Source: Mycoplasmopsis columbina
GTDB lineage: Bacteria > Bacillota_I > Bacilli_A > Mycoplasmatales > Metamycoplasmataceae
Reading direction: 5' to 3'
DNA: 64,000 nt
Assembly: GCF_900660685.1 (NCBI RefSeq)
Contig: NZ_LR215041.1
Span: 62,001 to 126,000 of the forward strand
In this document: positions 24,567-37,206 of the stretch, piece by piece
Layout of the letters: every line of letters begins with the position of its first letter
How positions within the stretch are numbered: position 1 is the first letter of the stretch
Program-made: the position numbers and the translations under genes
Notes under the pieces: generated by a model
What the model saw: only the letters and a program-made list of their open reading frames with translations
Told to the model about the DNA's origin: nothing
Database searches by the model: none

Positions 24567-27137
24567 ATGGATAAAAATAAAGAAAACAAATTGAATGATT
24601 TGCTTAGCAAAATTATTAAAGAAAACATTGATTCCATTATGGGAGATCGTTTCAGCAGATATTCAAAATACATAATTCAACAAAGAGCTTTACCAGATGT
24701 AAGAGATGGGCTTAAACCTGTACAAAGAAGAATTTTATATTCAATGAATGAACTTGGTTTGCAAAATAATAAACCATTTAAAAAATCTGCAAGAGTTGTT
24801 GGAGATGTTATTGGTAAATACCATCCGCATGGTGATTCTTCAATTTATGAAGCTATGGTTAGAATGTCCCAAGATTGAAAAATGGGATTACCTCTTTTAG
24901 AAATGCATGGAAATATAGGATCGATTGATGACGATCCTGCTGCCGCAATGCGTTATACAGAAGTGAGATTAGCAAAAATTGCTGATCTACTTTTAAGTGA
25001 CTTAAAGAAAAATACAGTGTCATTTGCTCCTAATTTTGACGATTCTGAAAAAGAACCAACTGTGCTTCCTTCTTTAATCCCAAATTTATTATTGAATGGT
25101 GCAAAAGGAATTGCATCTGGTTTTGCAACAGAAATGCCGCCGCATAATTTAAATGAAATCTTAGATGCTGCAATTGCAAAAATTAAGAATCCTGAAATTT
25201 CTTTAAATGGTTTAATGAAGCACATAAAAGGACCTGATTTTCCTACCGGAGGAGAAATTTTTGGAACACAAGGAATTTATGAGGCCTTCGAAAGAGGAAG
25301 AGGAAAAATTACACTAGTTTCAAAATACAAATTTAGTGAAGATAAGAAAAATAAATTTATTGAAATTACAGAAATTCCTTATGGAGTTATTAAATCAAAA
25401 TTAGTTAAGGATATTGATTTAATTGTCATAAACCAGGGAATTAGTGGACTTTTGGATGTAAAAGATCAATCAGATAGACAAGGTATTAGCATTTTAATAA
25501 CGCTAGATAAAAATGCAAATGAAGAAACAATAGTTAATTACTTACTTCAAAAAACAGAAATGCAAATTTATTACAATTACAACAATGTTGCAATTCAAAA
25601 TAATTCTCCAAAATTACTTAATTTAAATCAATTGCTAGGAGAATATATTTCACACGTTAAAAAGATTAAAACCAAAACTTTAGAATTTGACTTAATTAAG
25701 TACAAAGCAAGATTAGAATTAGTTTTAGGATTTATTAAAGTTTCTGAAATTACAGATGCCGTAATTAAAGTTATTAGAGAATCAGAAGATTCCAAAAATG
25801 GTGTAATTCAAAATTTAATAAAACATTTTGATTTTACTTTGAATCAAGCAACTGCGATCGCAGAGTTGAGACTTTATAAATTAAGTAGAACTGACAAACA
25901 AGCATTTTTAAAAGAAAAAGAAGAACTAGAAACAAACATCAAATTTTGTCAAAATCTTTTAGATAATGAAGACGAATTCAATAAGTGATTAATAGAAATT
26001 TTAAAAGAAATTAAAAAAGAATACGGTGTACCGAGAAAAACACTTATTCATGATGAAAATATTAATATCTCATACAATGAAAGTGATTTAATTAAAGAAG
26101 AAAATGTTTATTTGAGTGTGACTAAATATGGCTATTTAAAAAGATTTTCGGAAAAAATTTATGAATCAAATAACTTTCTAACCTATGGTACTAAAGAAGA
26201 AGACAAATTAATTTATTTTGACAAAGTAAACACGATTAACAATGTTCTTATTTTCACAAATTTTGGAAATTATGCTCTTTTACCTGTTTACAAAATTGAT
26301 GAAAGTAAATGAAAAGATAACGGAATTCATCTTAGTGAATTTGTGGAACTAAAATCTGGTGAAGAAATAGTTAGTGTGTTAAATGTTCTAGACTTTAATC
26401 AATTGAAATACGTATGTTTATTTTCAAAACAAGGGCAAGGAAAAAGAGTCTTATTGAAAGATTTTGAAGTTAGTAGAATTAGCAAAACTTATACAGCTTT
26501 AAAATTGACAAATAATGATGAATTACTAGACGCAAAATATTCAGATGGATTTAAAGATGTTTTACTAATTACTAAACGAGGCTTAGCTTCATTATATAGT
26601 GAGAATGATGTTCAAATTTATGGAACAAAAAGTAATGGAACTAGATCATGTTATATGCCACCTATAGATGAATTAACTGCTTTTGCGATGGTATCAAATG
26701 ATGATGTAGTAACTTTACTTGCAAATGATGAATACATAAAAAACATCAAAGTTAGTGATATTACAAAGGTGCCTAAGAAAAATTTAGGTAAAAAACTTTT
26801 TGAACAATTCAAATATAAAGAACTAATTGTTAAAGATGCAGAAGTTACAAGTTCAAAATCTGAAATTTTTGTTAAAAACGAAAATAACGAAATAATAGTT
26901 GAATTAGTAAAAAATTATCCTCTTACTAACACATCAGAAGGATTCAAAAAAATCAAAATTGAAAAACCAATTGCTATTTCTTTTAAAACTCAATCAAACG
27001 CTAATTTAAATCAAAATATCAAAATGGAATATGAAAAAGAAAGCAAAGTAGAAAATAAAATGTTTGAAAAAGCTGAGAAAGAAATAGATGTTCTTTCTCT
27101 GGATATTGATTCAATCTTGAAAAAATTAAAAATTTAA
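24567..27137 (+). CDS. parC: DNA topoisomerase IV subunit A
   Basis: An 856-residue subunit that cuts and rejoins DNA. The quinolone-determining region is intact: [16 protein letters not shown], then [25 protein letters not shown], with the Ser and Glu positions that change in resistant strains unaltered. The catalytic Tyr is in AMRYTE. The C-terminal beta-pinwheel has blades such as [14 protein letters not shown] and [10 protein letters not shown]. It begins 17 nt after parE with GGAGCAAT before the ATG. Confidence 0.95.
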
Positions 27138-27140
27138 TAA

Positions 27141-27166
27141 GAAGGCCTTTTTTGCAGGCTTTTTTA
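27141..27166 (+). terminator. Terminator of parE-parC
   Basis: AAGGCCT and AGGCTTT form a 7-bp stem (one G-U pair), followed by T5. Confidence 0.7.
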
Positions 27167-27227
27167 TTTTTTTCTATTTTATATTAAAATATATAGATAT
27201 TTAACTAGGAATATATTAAGGAGAAAA

Positions 27228-27818
27228 ATGAAGTTAATTATTTTTAGTGATATTCATGAAGATGGTTTTACTGCAGAAGAATTTATTAAAAAAGAAATTA
27301 AGGCTGCTAAAGCTAAAAATGAAGAATATCTAGTTATTAATGCAGGAGATAGTCAATTACCTGATGAATGAGTTGAAAAACACTTTGATTATTATGTTAA
27401 AGGCTTAGAAGACAAAGACAGTAAATTTGAAAAAACCATTCAATTTACTATTGGTGAAAAAAATGAAAAATCATTAAATTTTGTTTTAACTCATGGAAGC
27501 GATTTAACAGAAGAACCCGTTTTTCTAATAATGGAATCAAAAATGCCTAAAATTTTTCAGAAATTTGCAGAGAAAAACAATATAACTACAAAAAGAAATT
27601 GTTTTATTTTCGGTTTTTCACATTATCCAATGGATGTTAATTTAAAAAATGAAACATATATTATTAATCCTGGATCAGCAACACTGCCAAAAAATGGATC
27701 AGTAGCAACATATGCTGTTGTTGATTTTGATGAAAAAGAGCAGGTTATCAAAAACGTTAAATTTAACAACACATCAATTTTAAATGATTATGATGAAATG
27801 CATATAGTGCATATTTAG
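27228..27818 (+). CDS. YfcE/MJ0936-type metallophosphoesterase, partly degenerate
   Basis: A 196-residue protein. It keeps the calcineurin-like start LIIFSDIHED (Asp8, His10), INAGDSQ, THGSDL and the C-terminal YIINPGSATLPKNGS that is typical of YfcE phosphodiesterases. Two metal motifs are altered: the family's GHTH is GFSHYP, and the GNCD box is replaced by KGLEDKD. Activity may therefore be weak or changed. AAGGAG precedes the ATG. It heads a unit with the HAD phosphatase and rnhC. Confidence 0.78.
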
Positions 27819-27826
27819 AGGTGAAT

Positions 27827-28756
27827 ATGGAACAAGAGACAAAAAGAAAATTTTTATTTGCCATTGATTTAGACGGGACATTGTTAGCATCTTCATCTAC
27901 AGGTGAAATTCATGAAAAAACCTTGAATGCAATTCAAAGAGCTAAAAACGAAGGTCATGTTATTTGTATTTTGACAGGACGTCCATGAAGAAGTACTAAA
28001 CCAATTTATGAAAGATTAGGATTGGATACAATTGTTGCTAACTACAATGGCGCGCAAATTCACAATCCTAAAGATGAGAATTTTATTCCTTACATTAAAT
28101 ATCTTGATCTAAATGAAATGTTATACGTTCTTGGAGATCCAAAAGTTGCAGCAGAAATTTCTAATGTTGCAATTGAAGGACCTGGATGAGTTCAATTGCA
28201 AAAAAGAGACAAAGATTTAGAAAGCGTTTTTGGATTCAGAGAAAGTCCAAAATTCGTTGTAGGAATTAATTACAACAAGATTCCACTTAAGCCAACAGGA
28301 ATTATATTTGATGTTAAAAAAACAACAAATGTTGAAGAATTAAGAGCTTATTTGAAAAGAAAATATGGTGATTTAGGGGAATTTTCTTATTGATCAAAAG
28401 GTAAAGGATTGACACCAGTTTTTGATATTACCAATGTTTCGGTTAACAAAGGAAGAGCTTTAAGCTTATTATGTCGTTATTACAACATTGAACTAGAAAA
28501 TACAATTGCGCTTGGCGATGGTTTTAATGATGTTCCTATGTTCAAAGTTGCCAAAATTTCAGTTGCAGTTGGGAATGCATCTTCTGATGTTAAAAAATAT
28601 GCAACGGTAAGATTGAGAAAACACAATGATGAAGGTGCAGTTGGTGAATTTATTGAAAGAATTCTTAACGAACCTGAAAAAACAATAGAAAAAAGTAACC
28701 AAGTATTACAAAGAATGATGAAACAACGTTCATCATTTGATAGCGAAGATGAATAA
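27827..28756 (+). CDS. Cof-type HAD-IIB phosphatase
   Basis: A 309-residue HAD hydrolase. Motif I is AIDLDGTLL, motif II is ILTGR, the conserved Lys is in NVSVNKGRAL, and motif III/IV is ALGDGFNDVPMFKVA, with a type IIB cap in between. Such enzymes dephosphorylate sugar phosphates, flavins or nucleotides; the substrate cannot be told. The last 30 residues form a polar tail that overlaps rnhC by 8 nt. Confidence 0.88.
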
Positions 28757-29441
28757 AAATCAGTTTATAATTTTGCCTAATTTGACTTTTTTAAAGGATA
28801 AGAAAATCATAGGAATTGATGAGACTGGAGTTGGAGATTATTTTGGTCCCATTGTTTCGTGCGCTGCTTTTATTCCTCTAAAGAATATAGAAAATGTAAA
28901 AGCTTTAGGTATTAAAGATAGTAAAAAAATAGCAGACAAAAAAATTTTAAAAATAAGTGATGAATTGAGTAAACTTGTTTATTATTCAATTCATCACTTA
29001 TCTCCGCAGGGATACAATTCACTAAATAAAATCTATAACTCAAACGAATTAAAAATGTTTTCGCATTTAAACGCGATTCAAAAATTACAAGAGAGATTAG
29101 AAATAGATTACATATTTATTGATCAATATTCAACATTAAATAGTATTGAAAAATATTATGAAACTTTTATGTCTAAAAATTGAGCAAATTTAAAACCATT
29201 TAAAACTCAAGTTCTTTTAAGTACTAAGGCTGAAGATATAGATTTAAGTGTTGCAGTTGCTTCTGTTTTAGCAAGAGGATATTTTTTAAGATATATGAAA
29301 GATATGAACGAAAAATATAATATTGAATTTCCTCTAGGAGCAGGCAAAAAGGTCAAAGAATTTGTACAAGAATTTAATAAAAAAAATTCTGTAGACACAT
29401 TAAATAAAGTTGCAAAAATGCATTTTAAAATAAACAAATAA
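28749..29441 (+). CDS. rnhC: Ribonuclease HIII, catalytic domain only
   Basis: A 230-residue enzyme that cuts the RNA of RNA-DNA hybrids. The signature IGIDETGVGDYFGPIVSCAA is HIII-type (DETGxGDYFGP). KALGIKDSKKI, the IDQYS strand and SVAVASVLARGYFL follow. The usual N-terminal TBP-like domain of RNase HIII (about 80 residues) is missing: the catalytic core starts near residue 20. Start at the ATG overlapping the HAD gene; an upstream TTG is less likely. Confidence 0.85.
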
Positions 29442-29467
29442 GTGAAAAACAAATCACTTATTTTTTT
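29436..29467 (+). terminator. Terminator after rnhC
   Basis: AAATAAGTGA and TCACTTATTT form a 10-bp stem with an 8-nt loop, then TTTT. It overlaps the rnhC stop. Confidence 0.82.
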
Positions 29468-29513
29468 AAATTTGTGATTTTTTTATTTTTGTATAAAAAA
29501 ATAAAAAAGGGTT

Positions 29514-29519
29514 TAAAAT
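29514..29519 (+). promoter_or_regulatory. -10 element of rarA, leaderless start
   Basis: TAAAAT ends 6 nt before the rarA ATG. There is no Shine-Dalgarno. Confidence 0.5.
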
Positions 29520-29525
29520 TGTGAT

Positions 29526-30735
29526 ATGAAAAATTTAGCTAATGAACTCCGTCCACAAACTTTAGATGAAATAATAGGACAAAAACATGTGATTGAAACT
29601 TTGAAAAAAGTGGCCAAAAATAAATTAAACACAAGTTTTATTTTTTTTGGAGAAAGTGGCACAGGTAAAACCTCTACAGCAATTGCATTAGCTAATGATA
29701 TTGGATATTCTTATGGATTATTTAACGCTACTTTACATTCGAAAAATGACCTATTAAAATTGTTAAAAGAACATGATGTTGTTATTATTGATGAAATACA
29801 CCGACTAAATAAAGATAAGCAAGATATTCTTCTTTCTTATTTGGAATCAGATTTGACAATAGTTTATGCAACAACAACGGAAAATCCTTATTTTAGAGTC
29901 AATCCAGCGTTAAGAAGCAGAATGCAGATAAGGCAGTTTAATAAACTTTCAGAAGATGATATTTTTCAAGGGCTAAAACTAATTCTAGAGAAACATTTTT
30001 CTCATTTAGAAATTGAAGATGATGTATTAAAAAACTTAGTGAAATTTTCAAATGGTGACTATCGTAATTCAATTAATAATCTACAATTAATTTCTTTATT
30101 GTCAGATGATAAAAAAATTACAGAAGATAATTTGAAAAAGTTTATACCTAATATTAATTTTTATAGTGATATGGATTCCAATGCTCATTATAATAATTTA
30201 TCCGCTTTTCATAAGTCACTAAGAGGTAGCGATGTGGATGCTGCCTTGTACTATGGTAGTTTGATTTTAAAAACTGGAGATTATCAGGGTTTATATAGAA
30301 GACTAATTTGTGTCGCTTATGAAGATGTTGGTTTAGCAGATCCTAATCTAGCTTTAAGAATATCAACGGCGTTTGATAATGTTGAAAAATTAGGATTTCC
30401 AGAAGCAAATTTACCAATTTACTATTCAATAATTTCTGCTGCTTTAGCACCTAAAAGTAATTCTGTTTATTTAGCTTTGAGCAAAGTTCAGAATTTTATA
30501 GACCAAGGAAATATTTACGAAGTCCCAAAACATTTGCGTGATTCACACTATGCAGCTGCTAAGAAATTAGGTGATGGAATTGATTATTTATATCCACATA
30601 ATTTTCCCAATTCAATTGTTAAACAGGATTATTTGCCAAAAGAAATAAGAAATATAAATTTTTTTGAATTTAAAGAAAATGATCTAGATAAATTAAAACA
30701 ATATTATGAACAAATAAAAAATCTTAAGGAGAAAC

Positions 30736-30746
<11 letters not shown>
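29526..30746 (+). CDS. rarA: Replication-associated recombination protein RarA (MgsA)
   Basis: A 406-residue AAA+ ATPase of the clamp-loader group. Walker A is GESGTGKTS (near residue 43), Walker B VVIIDEIHRLNK, sensor 1 ATTTENPYF, and the arginine finger is in LRSRMQI. The C-terminal RarA domain has LYRRLICVAYEDVGLADP and HYAAAKKLGDGIDYLYPHNF. It acts at stalled forks. It opens an operon in which pheS overlaps its end by 11 nt. Confidence 0.94.
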
Positions 30747-31681
<935 letters not shown>

Positions 31682-31692
<11 letters not shown>

Positions 31693-32362
31693 TTTTTTAG
31701 ATTTTCATTTACAAGAAATCCAAAAAAGCTATTTTAAAGAACTATTAGAAAAAATAAAAAGAGAAGCAAAAACAAATACCATTTTGCCTGCACAAGATAA
31801 ATGATTTAGAGCATTAGAGTATTTTGCTCCCGATGAAACAAAATTAATAATTTTAGGACAAGATCCTTATTATTTAAAAAATCAAGCAGATGGTTTAGCA
31901 TTTAGTTCAAATTTTTCACAAACTCCTAAAAGTTTACAAAATTTGATGCTTGAAATTAAAAAGGACTATCCTAGTGCAATATTTGAAACTAACAAGCTAG
32001 TTTCATGAGCAAGACAAGGTGTTTTATTACTTAATACTATCTTGACGGTAAATGAAAATAAGCCACTGAGTCATAAAAATTTTGGATGAGAAATTTACAC
32101 TTCTAATCTAATTAAATTTATTTATAGGCAAAATCGTAAATTTATTTTGCTTTTGTTAGGAAATGAAGCGTTAAATTTCTATAAAGAATATTTGCAAGAA
32201 ATAAATTTAGAGAAAATTATTTTCAGATCGCATCCTTCGCCTCTTTCATATGCTAGAGGTTCAAAACCTTTGAAAAATTCTTCTCTTTTTAAAGAAATAA
32301 ATAGTTTATTACCTGAAAATCAACAAATTGATTTCAGTATTAGAAAGGATAAAAAATGTTAG
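31682..32362 (+). CDS. ung: Uracil-DNA glycosylase
   Basis: A 226-residue family 1 UDG. Motifs are LGQDPYY (catalytic Asp), the uracil-binding [15 protein letters not shown] and [11 protein letters not shown] (catalytic His loop). It removes uracil arising from cytosine deamination or misincorporation. The gene is wedged between pheS and pheT with overlaps of 11 and 7 nt, so its translation is tied to the two PheRS subunits. Confidence 0.94.
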
Positions 32363-34536
32363 TTTCATTAAAGACATTAAATAAATTCATAAAAGGCATC
32401 AAATTAGATTTAAGTGTCGAAAAAGCCATAAATAATTTAGGATATGAAGTAGAAAGCATCACTAAATTTTCGCAAGTTGAAGGGATTAAATTTGCAAAAG
32501 TATTAGATGTTTATAAAAATGAAAAATCAGAAAATTTAAACGTCGTACACCTTCTAACTAATAATGGAGAAATTACCATTCAAACAGTAGCTAAAAATGC
32601 GCAAAAAGGAATGTGAGCTGTTGCTTTTGTTGAAGGTGCTAAATTAGGAGATATTGTTTTTGGAGCCAAAAAAATGGCAGGTGTTTTATCACAAGGAATG
32701 TTATCAGGATATCCAGAATTAGGTTTTGATGTTAAGTACTTACCATACGATGAAGATGATTTAATTATGTTAGATGATTCAAAAATAACTTTAGATATGG
32801 ATCCTGTGGAATATTTTGAATTAGATGATTACATAATTGACATAACAACACCATCAAATAGAGCAGACATTAATTCTTATTATGTTTTAGCATTAGAATT
32901 AGCCGCTTACTATCAAAAAGAATTTACTTGATACAAATGAGATGTCGAATATAAAGCAAAGTTTAAAAGCAAAATGAGAATCAATAAAAATGCTGCAAAA
33001 GCATTAAGTTTTTTTGAAGTTAAATTAAAAAATACAGAAACTTCTTTAAACGATCAATTATTTTTAGCTAAACACAAAGTGGAAGCAAAAAATAATTGAG
33101 CAATTGATATTACTAATATGAATTTATTATTAACTGGTGTGCCAACGCATGCTTATGATAAACAATTAATTGGAAATGATATTTCTTGTGATTACTTTAC
33201 TGGAAAAGTTACAATTTTGGGTAATAAAGAAGTTGAAGTTGAAAATGTTTTAGCAATCAAAGATGACAAAGATGTTATTTCATTAGCTTGTGTTATGGGA
33301 TGTGAAAATTCTTCAGTAAATGACAAGACAACTCATATAGCTTTTGAAATAGGTTCATTTGACCCTAAAAGCGTAAGAAAAGCAGCAAAACAAATCAAAA
33401 TAGATTCTAATTCATCAATTCAAGGTGCTCGTGGTGTTAATAATGAAATGGTGAGAATGGGAATTAAGTTTCTTCAATATATGGTTCACAAATATAAACA
33501 AGATTATAGTCAAGTTTTGAAACTACCGAAAGCTAAAAAAAGAACTTCAATTATCCAAAATCGTCATAAATTAGCTACATATGCAAATTTAAATATCAAA
33601 AATTTAGATGTTTTTAAAAAAGTAGAACAACAATTAGAATACATTGGATTTGAGCAAAATAAAAATAGAATTTTAACTCCTATTTATAGAAGTGATATTC
33701 ATACTTATGAAGATATCATTGAAGAATATTTTAGATTTTATGGTTATGATCATTTTAAACCTGAAGCACCATATTTATATACAACAGAAGTTGTTTCCAA
33801 AGACATTAATAAAGAAATGTTAAAACATATGGGTTATCAAGAAATTAGAACCTTCACTTTAGTAAGTAAAAATAAAAATATTTTTAATCCATTTGCTTTT
33901 GAAAAAAATATAGATTTAGAAACTTTTGTTTCTTTGGAAAGAGAAGCAGTAAGAAATTCAATTGTACCTTCAATGCTTGAAGTTGCAGAATACAATATTA
34001 AAAGAAAAATTGCAGATTTTAATTTATTCGAAAATGGAATGATTAATAATAATGAATATGTTTATGGTTTAATTTCAACTATTAAAGACATAGATCAAAT
34101 GAAACAAGATATTGCAAACTTCTTAAATAGTAAGAATTTAGAATTTATACCATATACAGATAATGATTATGTTCATCCTAATTTATCTGCAAAAATTTAC
34201 CAAAATGGTCAATTTATTGGATGAATAGGAAAAGTTAGTCCTAAATATTCTTCTTTAAATTTAATTGTTGCAGAATTTAAACAAGTAAAAATTAACAAAA
34301 ATAAAAAAACTTTTAAAGAATATTCAAGTGATCCATTGAAAACTCTAGATTTAACATTTGCATTAGAATTAAGAGAAACAATAGGAACAAGAATTGTCGA
34401 AATTCAAGAAAATTTTGCACTTTACAATATTAAACAAATAGATAGTTTTGAAAAAGAAAACCAAAAATATATTACTCTAAGAATAGTAGCTGAAAGTGAA
34501 GTAATTAAAGCAATAAATGAAAAATATAACAAATAA
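32356..34536 (+). CDS. pheT: Phenylalanine-tRNA ligase beta subunit
   Basis: A 726-residue subunit. Domains in order: the EMAP-like tRNA-binding domain (about 40-150), the B3/4 editing domain (about 210-370), B5 and catalytic-like domains, and the C-terminal ferredoxin-fold anticodon-binding domain (about 650-726). In the editing pocket His265 (THAYD) and Glu331 are kept. The segment that is TDASxRxERG in typical enzymes reads DSNSSIQGARG, with Ser351 and Ser353 at the Thr354 and Ala356 positions of E. coli. Proofreading of Tyr-tRNAPhe may be weak. AAAGGAT precedes the ATG. Confidence 0.95.
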
Positions 34537-34547
34537 TGTGAGGTTAA

Positions 34548-35801
34548 ATGTATAGACTTAGATTAAAAGATAAATTAGTTGAAGCTTCGATTAATAAAGA
34601 AGCAAAGAGACAAAGAAATCACATTGAATTAATAGCAAGTGAAAACTTTGTTAGTCAAGATGTTTTAAAAGCCGTTGGATCCATAATGACTAACAAATAT
34701 GCAGAAGGTTATCCTGGTAAAAGATATTATGGTGGTTGTGAATATGCTGATGAAGTGGAAGACTTGGCAAGAGAACGTCTAAAAAAATTATTTGGTGTTA
34801 AATTTGCAAACGTTCAACCTTATTCAGGATCAACAGCAAATGCAGCAGCAATTTCTTCTATTTGCCAACCTGGAGATAAAATTATGGGATTATCTCTTTC
34901 TTCAGGTGGTCATTTAACTCACGGTTATAAAATTAGTTTTAGTGGTATTTATTTTAACGCAATTACCTATGATACAGATGAAAACGGTTTACTAGATTAT
35001 GAAGCCATTAAGGAAAAAGCCATTAAAGAAAAACCAAAATTAATTATTTGTGGTTATTCAGCTTATTCAAGAGTAGTTGATTTTAAAAAATTTAGAGAAA
35101 TTGCAGATGCTTGTGGTGCTAAATTAATGGCAGATATAGCTCATATTGCAGGATTAATTGTTGGCGGAGTTCATCCTTCTCCTGTTGGTTATGCTGATAT
35201 TATTACTTCTACAACTCATAAAACTTTAAGAGGTGCAAGAGGTGCAATCATAATGACTAATGACGAAGAATTAGCAAAAAAAATTGATCGTTGAGTTTTC
35301 CCTGGTTATCAAGGAGGGCCTTTAGTTCACCAAATAGCAGGAAAAGCGGTAGCTTTTGGTGAAGCACTAAAAGATTCATTTAAAACTTATGCTCAAAATA
35401 TAATTAGTAATGCTAAAAGATTTTCAAATAGATTTCTCGAAAAAGGTATCAAAATAGTTTCGGGCGGAACGGACAATCATTTATTTACCCTTAATGTTTA
35501 TGATTCATACAATATTACAGGTAAAGATGCCGAAAAATTATTGAGTTATTTCAATATAACAACAAATAAAAATACAGTTCCTAATGATACTTTGAGTCCA
35601 ATGATTTCTTCAGGCCTAAGATTAGGTACTGCCGCAATGACTTCTAGAGATTTTGATGAATGAGAAAATTTAGCAGATTTAATTGATGAAATCTTAAAAA
35701 CAGGGCCAACTATTTTAGAAAATCTAGAATTATTTAACAAAATTAAGAAACAAATTAAAAAATGAACTAAAAAGTATCCTATTAAAAAATATTATAATTA
35801 A
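34548..35801 (+). CDS. glyA: Serine hydroxymethyltransferase
   Basis: A 417-residue PLP enzyme that makes glycine and methylene-THF from serine. It shows [48 protein letters not shown] and the PLP-lysine motif [13 protein letters not shown]. It feeds one-carbon units to Fmt. It follows pheT by 11 nt and ends the rarA-pheS-ung-pheT-glyA run. Confidence 0.96.
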
Positions 35802-35822
35802 GCACACAAAATGTGCTTTTTT
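35800..35822 (+). terminator. Terminator after glyA
   Basis: AAGCACA-CAAAA-TGTGCTT hairpin overlapping the glyA stop, followed by TTTT. Confidence 0.82.
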
Positions 35823-35875
35823 ATTTTTACCCTTTTTTATAGTAAAATAAGAATATTATTTACAAGAGGTAACTT

Positions 35876-36817
35876 ATGAAAATTTTAGGCATAGAAACAA
35901 GCCATGATGATACTTCTATTGCACTTTTAGAAGATGGAAAAATTTTAGATTTAATAACTATTTCACAAATTGAAATTTTCAAAGAGTTTGGTGGCACGAT
36001 TCCAGAACTAGCTTCGAGAGAACACGTAAAAAATATTCATTTAATTTTGCAACTTCTCTTAAAAAAATGAAATTTAACTGAATTAGATTATATTGCCTAT
36101 ACAGAAAAACCTGGATTAATTGGAACTTTACAAATTGGATTTCTTTTTGCCAACGCTTTAGCTTTAAGTTATAAAAAACCTTTAATTCCAATAAATCATT
36201 TAGAAGGTCATTTTTATTCTGCTGCAATAGATTCTGAAATAAAATATCCTGCTTTATGTTTATTAGTGTCAGGCGGACATACACAGCTAATGTATATTCG
36301 AAACCCCTATGAAATAGAGATAATTGGCCAAACACAAGATGATGCAGTTGGTGAAGCGTTTGATAAAGTTGCAACAAAACTAAATTTAGGTTTTCCAGGC
36401 GGACCTATTATTGATAAATTATTTAAAAACAAAAATGACAATTCATACTATAAATTAACAATACCTAAAACAGAAAATGATTTAGATTTTTCATTTAGTG
36501 GACTAAAATCTCAAGTAATTAATCTTTATCGTAATTCCATTGATAGAGGTGAAAAACTCGATGAAGTTAAATTGGCTTGTAGTTTTCAAAAAACAGCAGT
36601 GCAGTATCTAATTGAACAAACGAAAAAAGCTATAAAAAAATATGAATTTGAAACACTTGTATTGGCGGGTGGTGTTAGTGCAAATAGTTTATTAAGAGAA
36701 GAATTTCTTAAATTAAGTACAAAAGCAATTATTCCAAATTTAAAATATGCAACAGATAATGGTGCAATGATTGCAATGTGTGCCTATGAACAGTTGAAAT
36801 TTAAGAAAAATAAATAA
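35876..36817 (+). CDS. tsaD: tRNA N6-adenosine threonylcarbamoyltransferase TsaD
   Basis: A 313-residue ASKHA-fold enzyme for the t6A37 modification of ANN-decoding tRNAs. The start is [16 protein letters not shown]. The metal-binding His residues are in NHLEGH (His108 and His112). [34 protein letters not shown] and LAGGVSANS follow. It is a single-gene unit with AAGAGGT before the ATG. The partner proteins TsaB, C and E are not in the window. Confidence 0.95.
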
Positions 36818-36848
36818 TCTTAAGCTTCTATGTAAATATATTAATATA

Positions 36849-36866
36849 TAATATTAATTAATATTA
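36849..36866 (+). repeat. Perfect AT palindrome upstream of the YdbC-like gene
   Basis: TAATATTAATTAATATTA reads the same on both strands. Just downstream, at 36882-36892, is AATATTAGTAT, whose reverse complement occurs in the fmt-mnmE gap. Confidence 0.5.
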
Positions 36867-36913
36867 CTTATACTTAGTTTTAATATTAGTATTTTAAATT
36901 AGAAGGAGCTATG

Positions 36914-37159
36914 ATGGCAACTAAAAAACCTGAAATCACTAACTCAATTGTTCGTCACATTGGTAAAATTGCTAATACTAGCAGTGGTTATACAAAAGAA
37001 TTTAATCTTGTTTCATGAAATAATTATGAACCAAAATACGACATTAGAGATTGAAGCGAAGATCACGCACGTTCAAGCAAAGGTATTACATTATCTTTAG
37101 AAGAATTAAAAACACTTAAAACTTTAATTGATCAAGAACTTGAAAATTTAGAAAAATAA
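36914..37159 (+). CDS. YdbC-family PC4-like ssDNA-binding protein
   Basis: An 81-residue protein. The central part (GYTKEFNLVSWNNYEPKYD, then IRDWSEDHARSSKGITLSL) matches the bacterial YdbC/PC4 family. These proteins have a strand-rich domain plus a C-terminal helix that dimerises and binds single-stranded DNA. AGAAGGAG lies 5 nt before this ATG; an ATG one codon earlier is also possible. It is a single-gene unit with an AT-rich 90-bp upstream region and its own terminator. Confidence 0.82.
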
Positions 37160-37164
37160 TGTAA

Positions 37165-37188
37165 AAAAATCCTTGCATAAGGATTTTT
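37165..37188 (+). terminator. Terminator after the YdbC-like gene
   Basis: AAAAATCCTT-GCAT-AAGGATTTTT, a 10-bp stem. Confidence 0.82.
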
Positions 37189-37206
37189 ATTGTTTTTATA
37201 TTTAAA

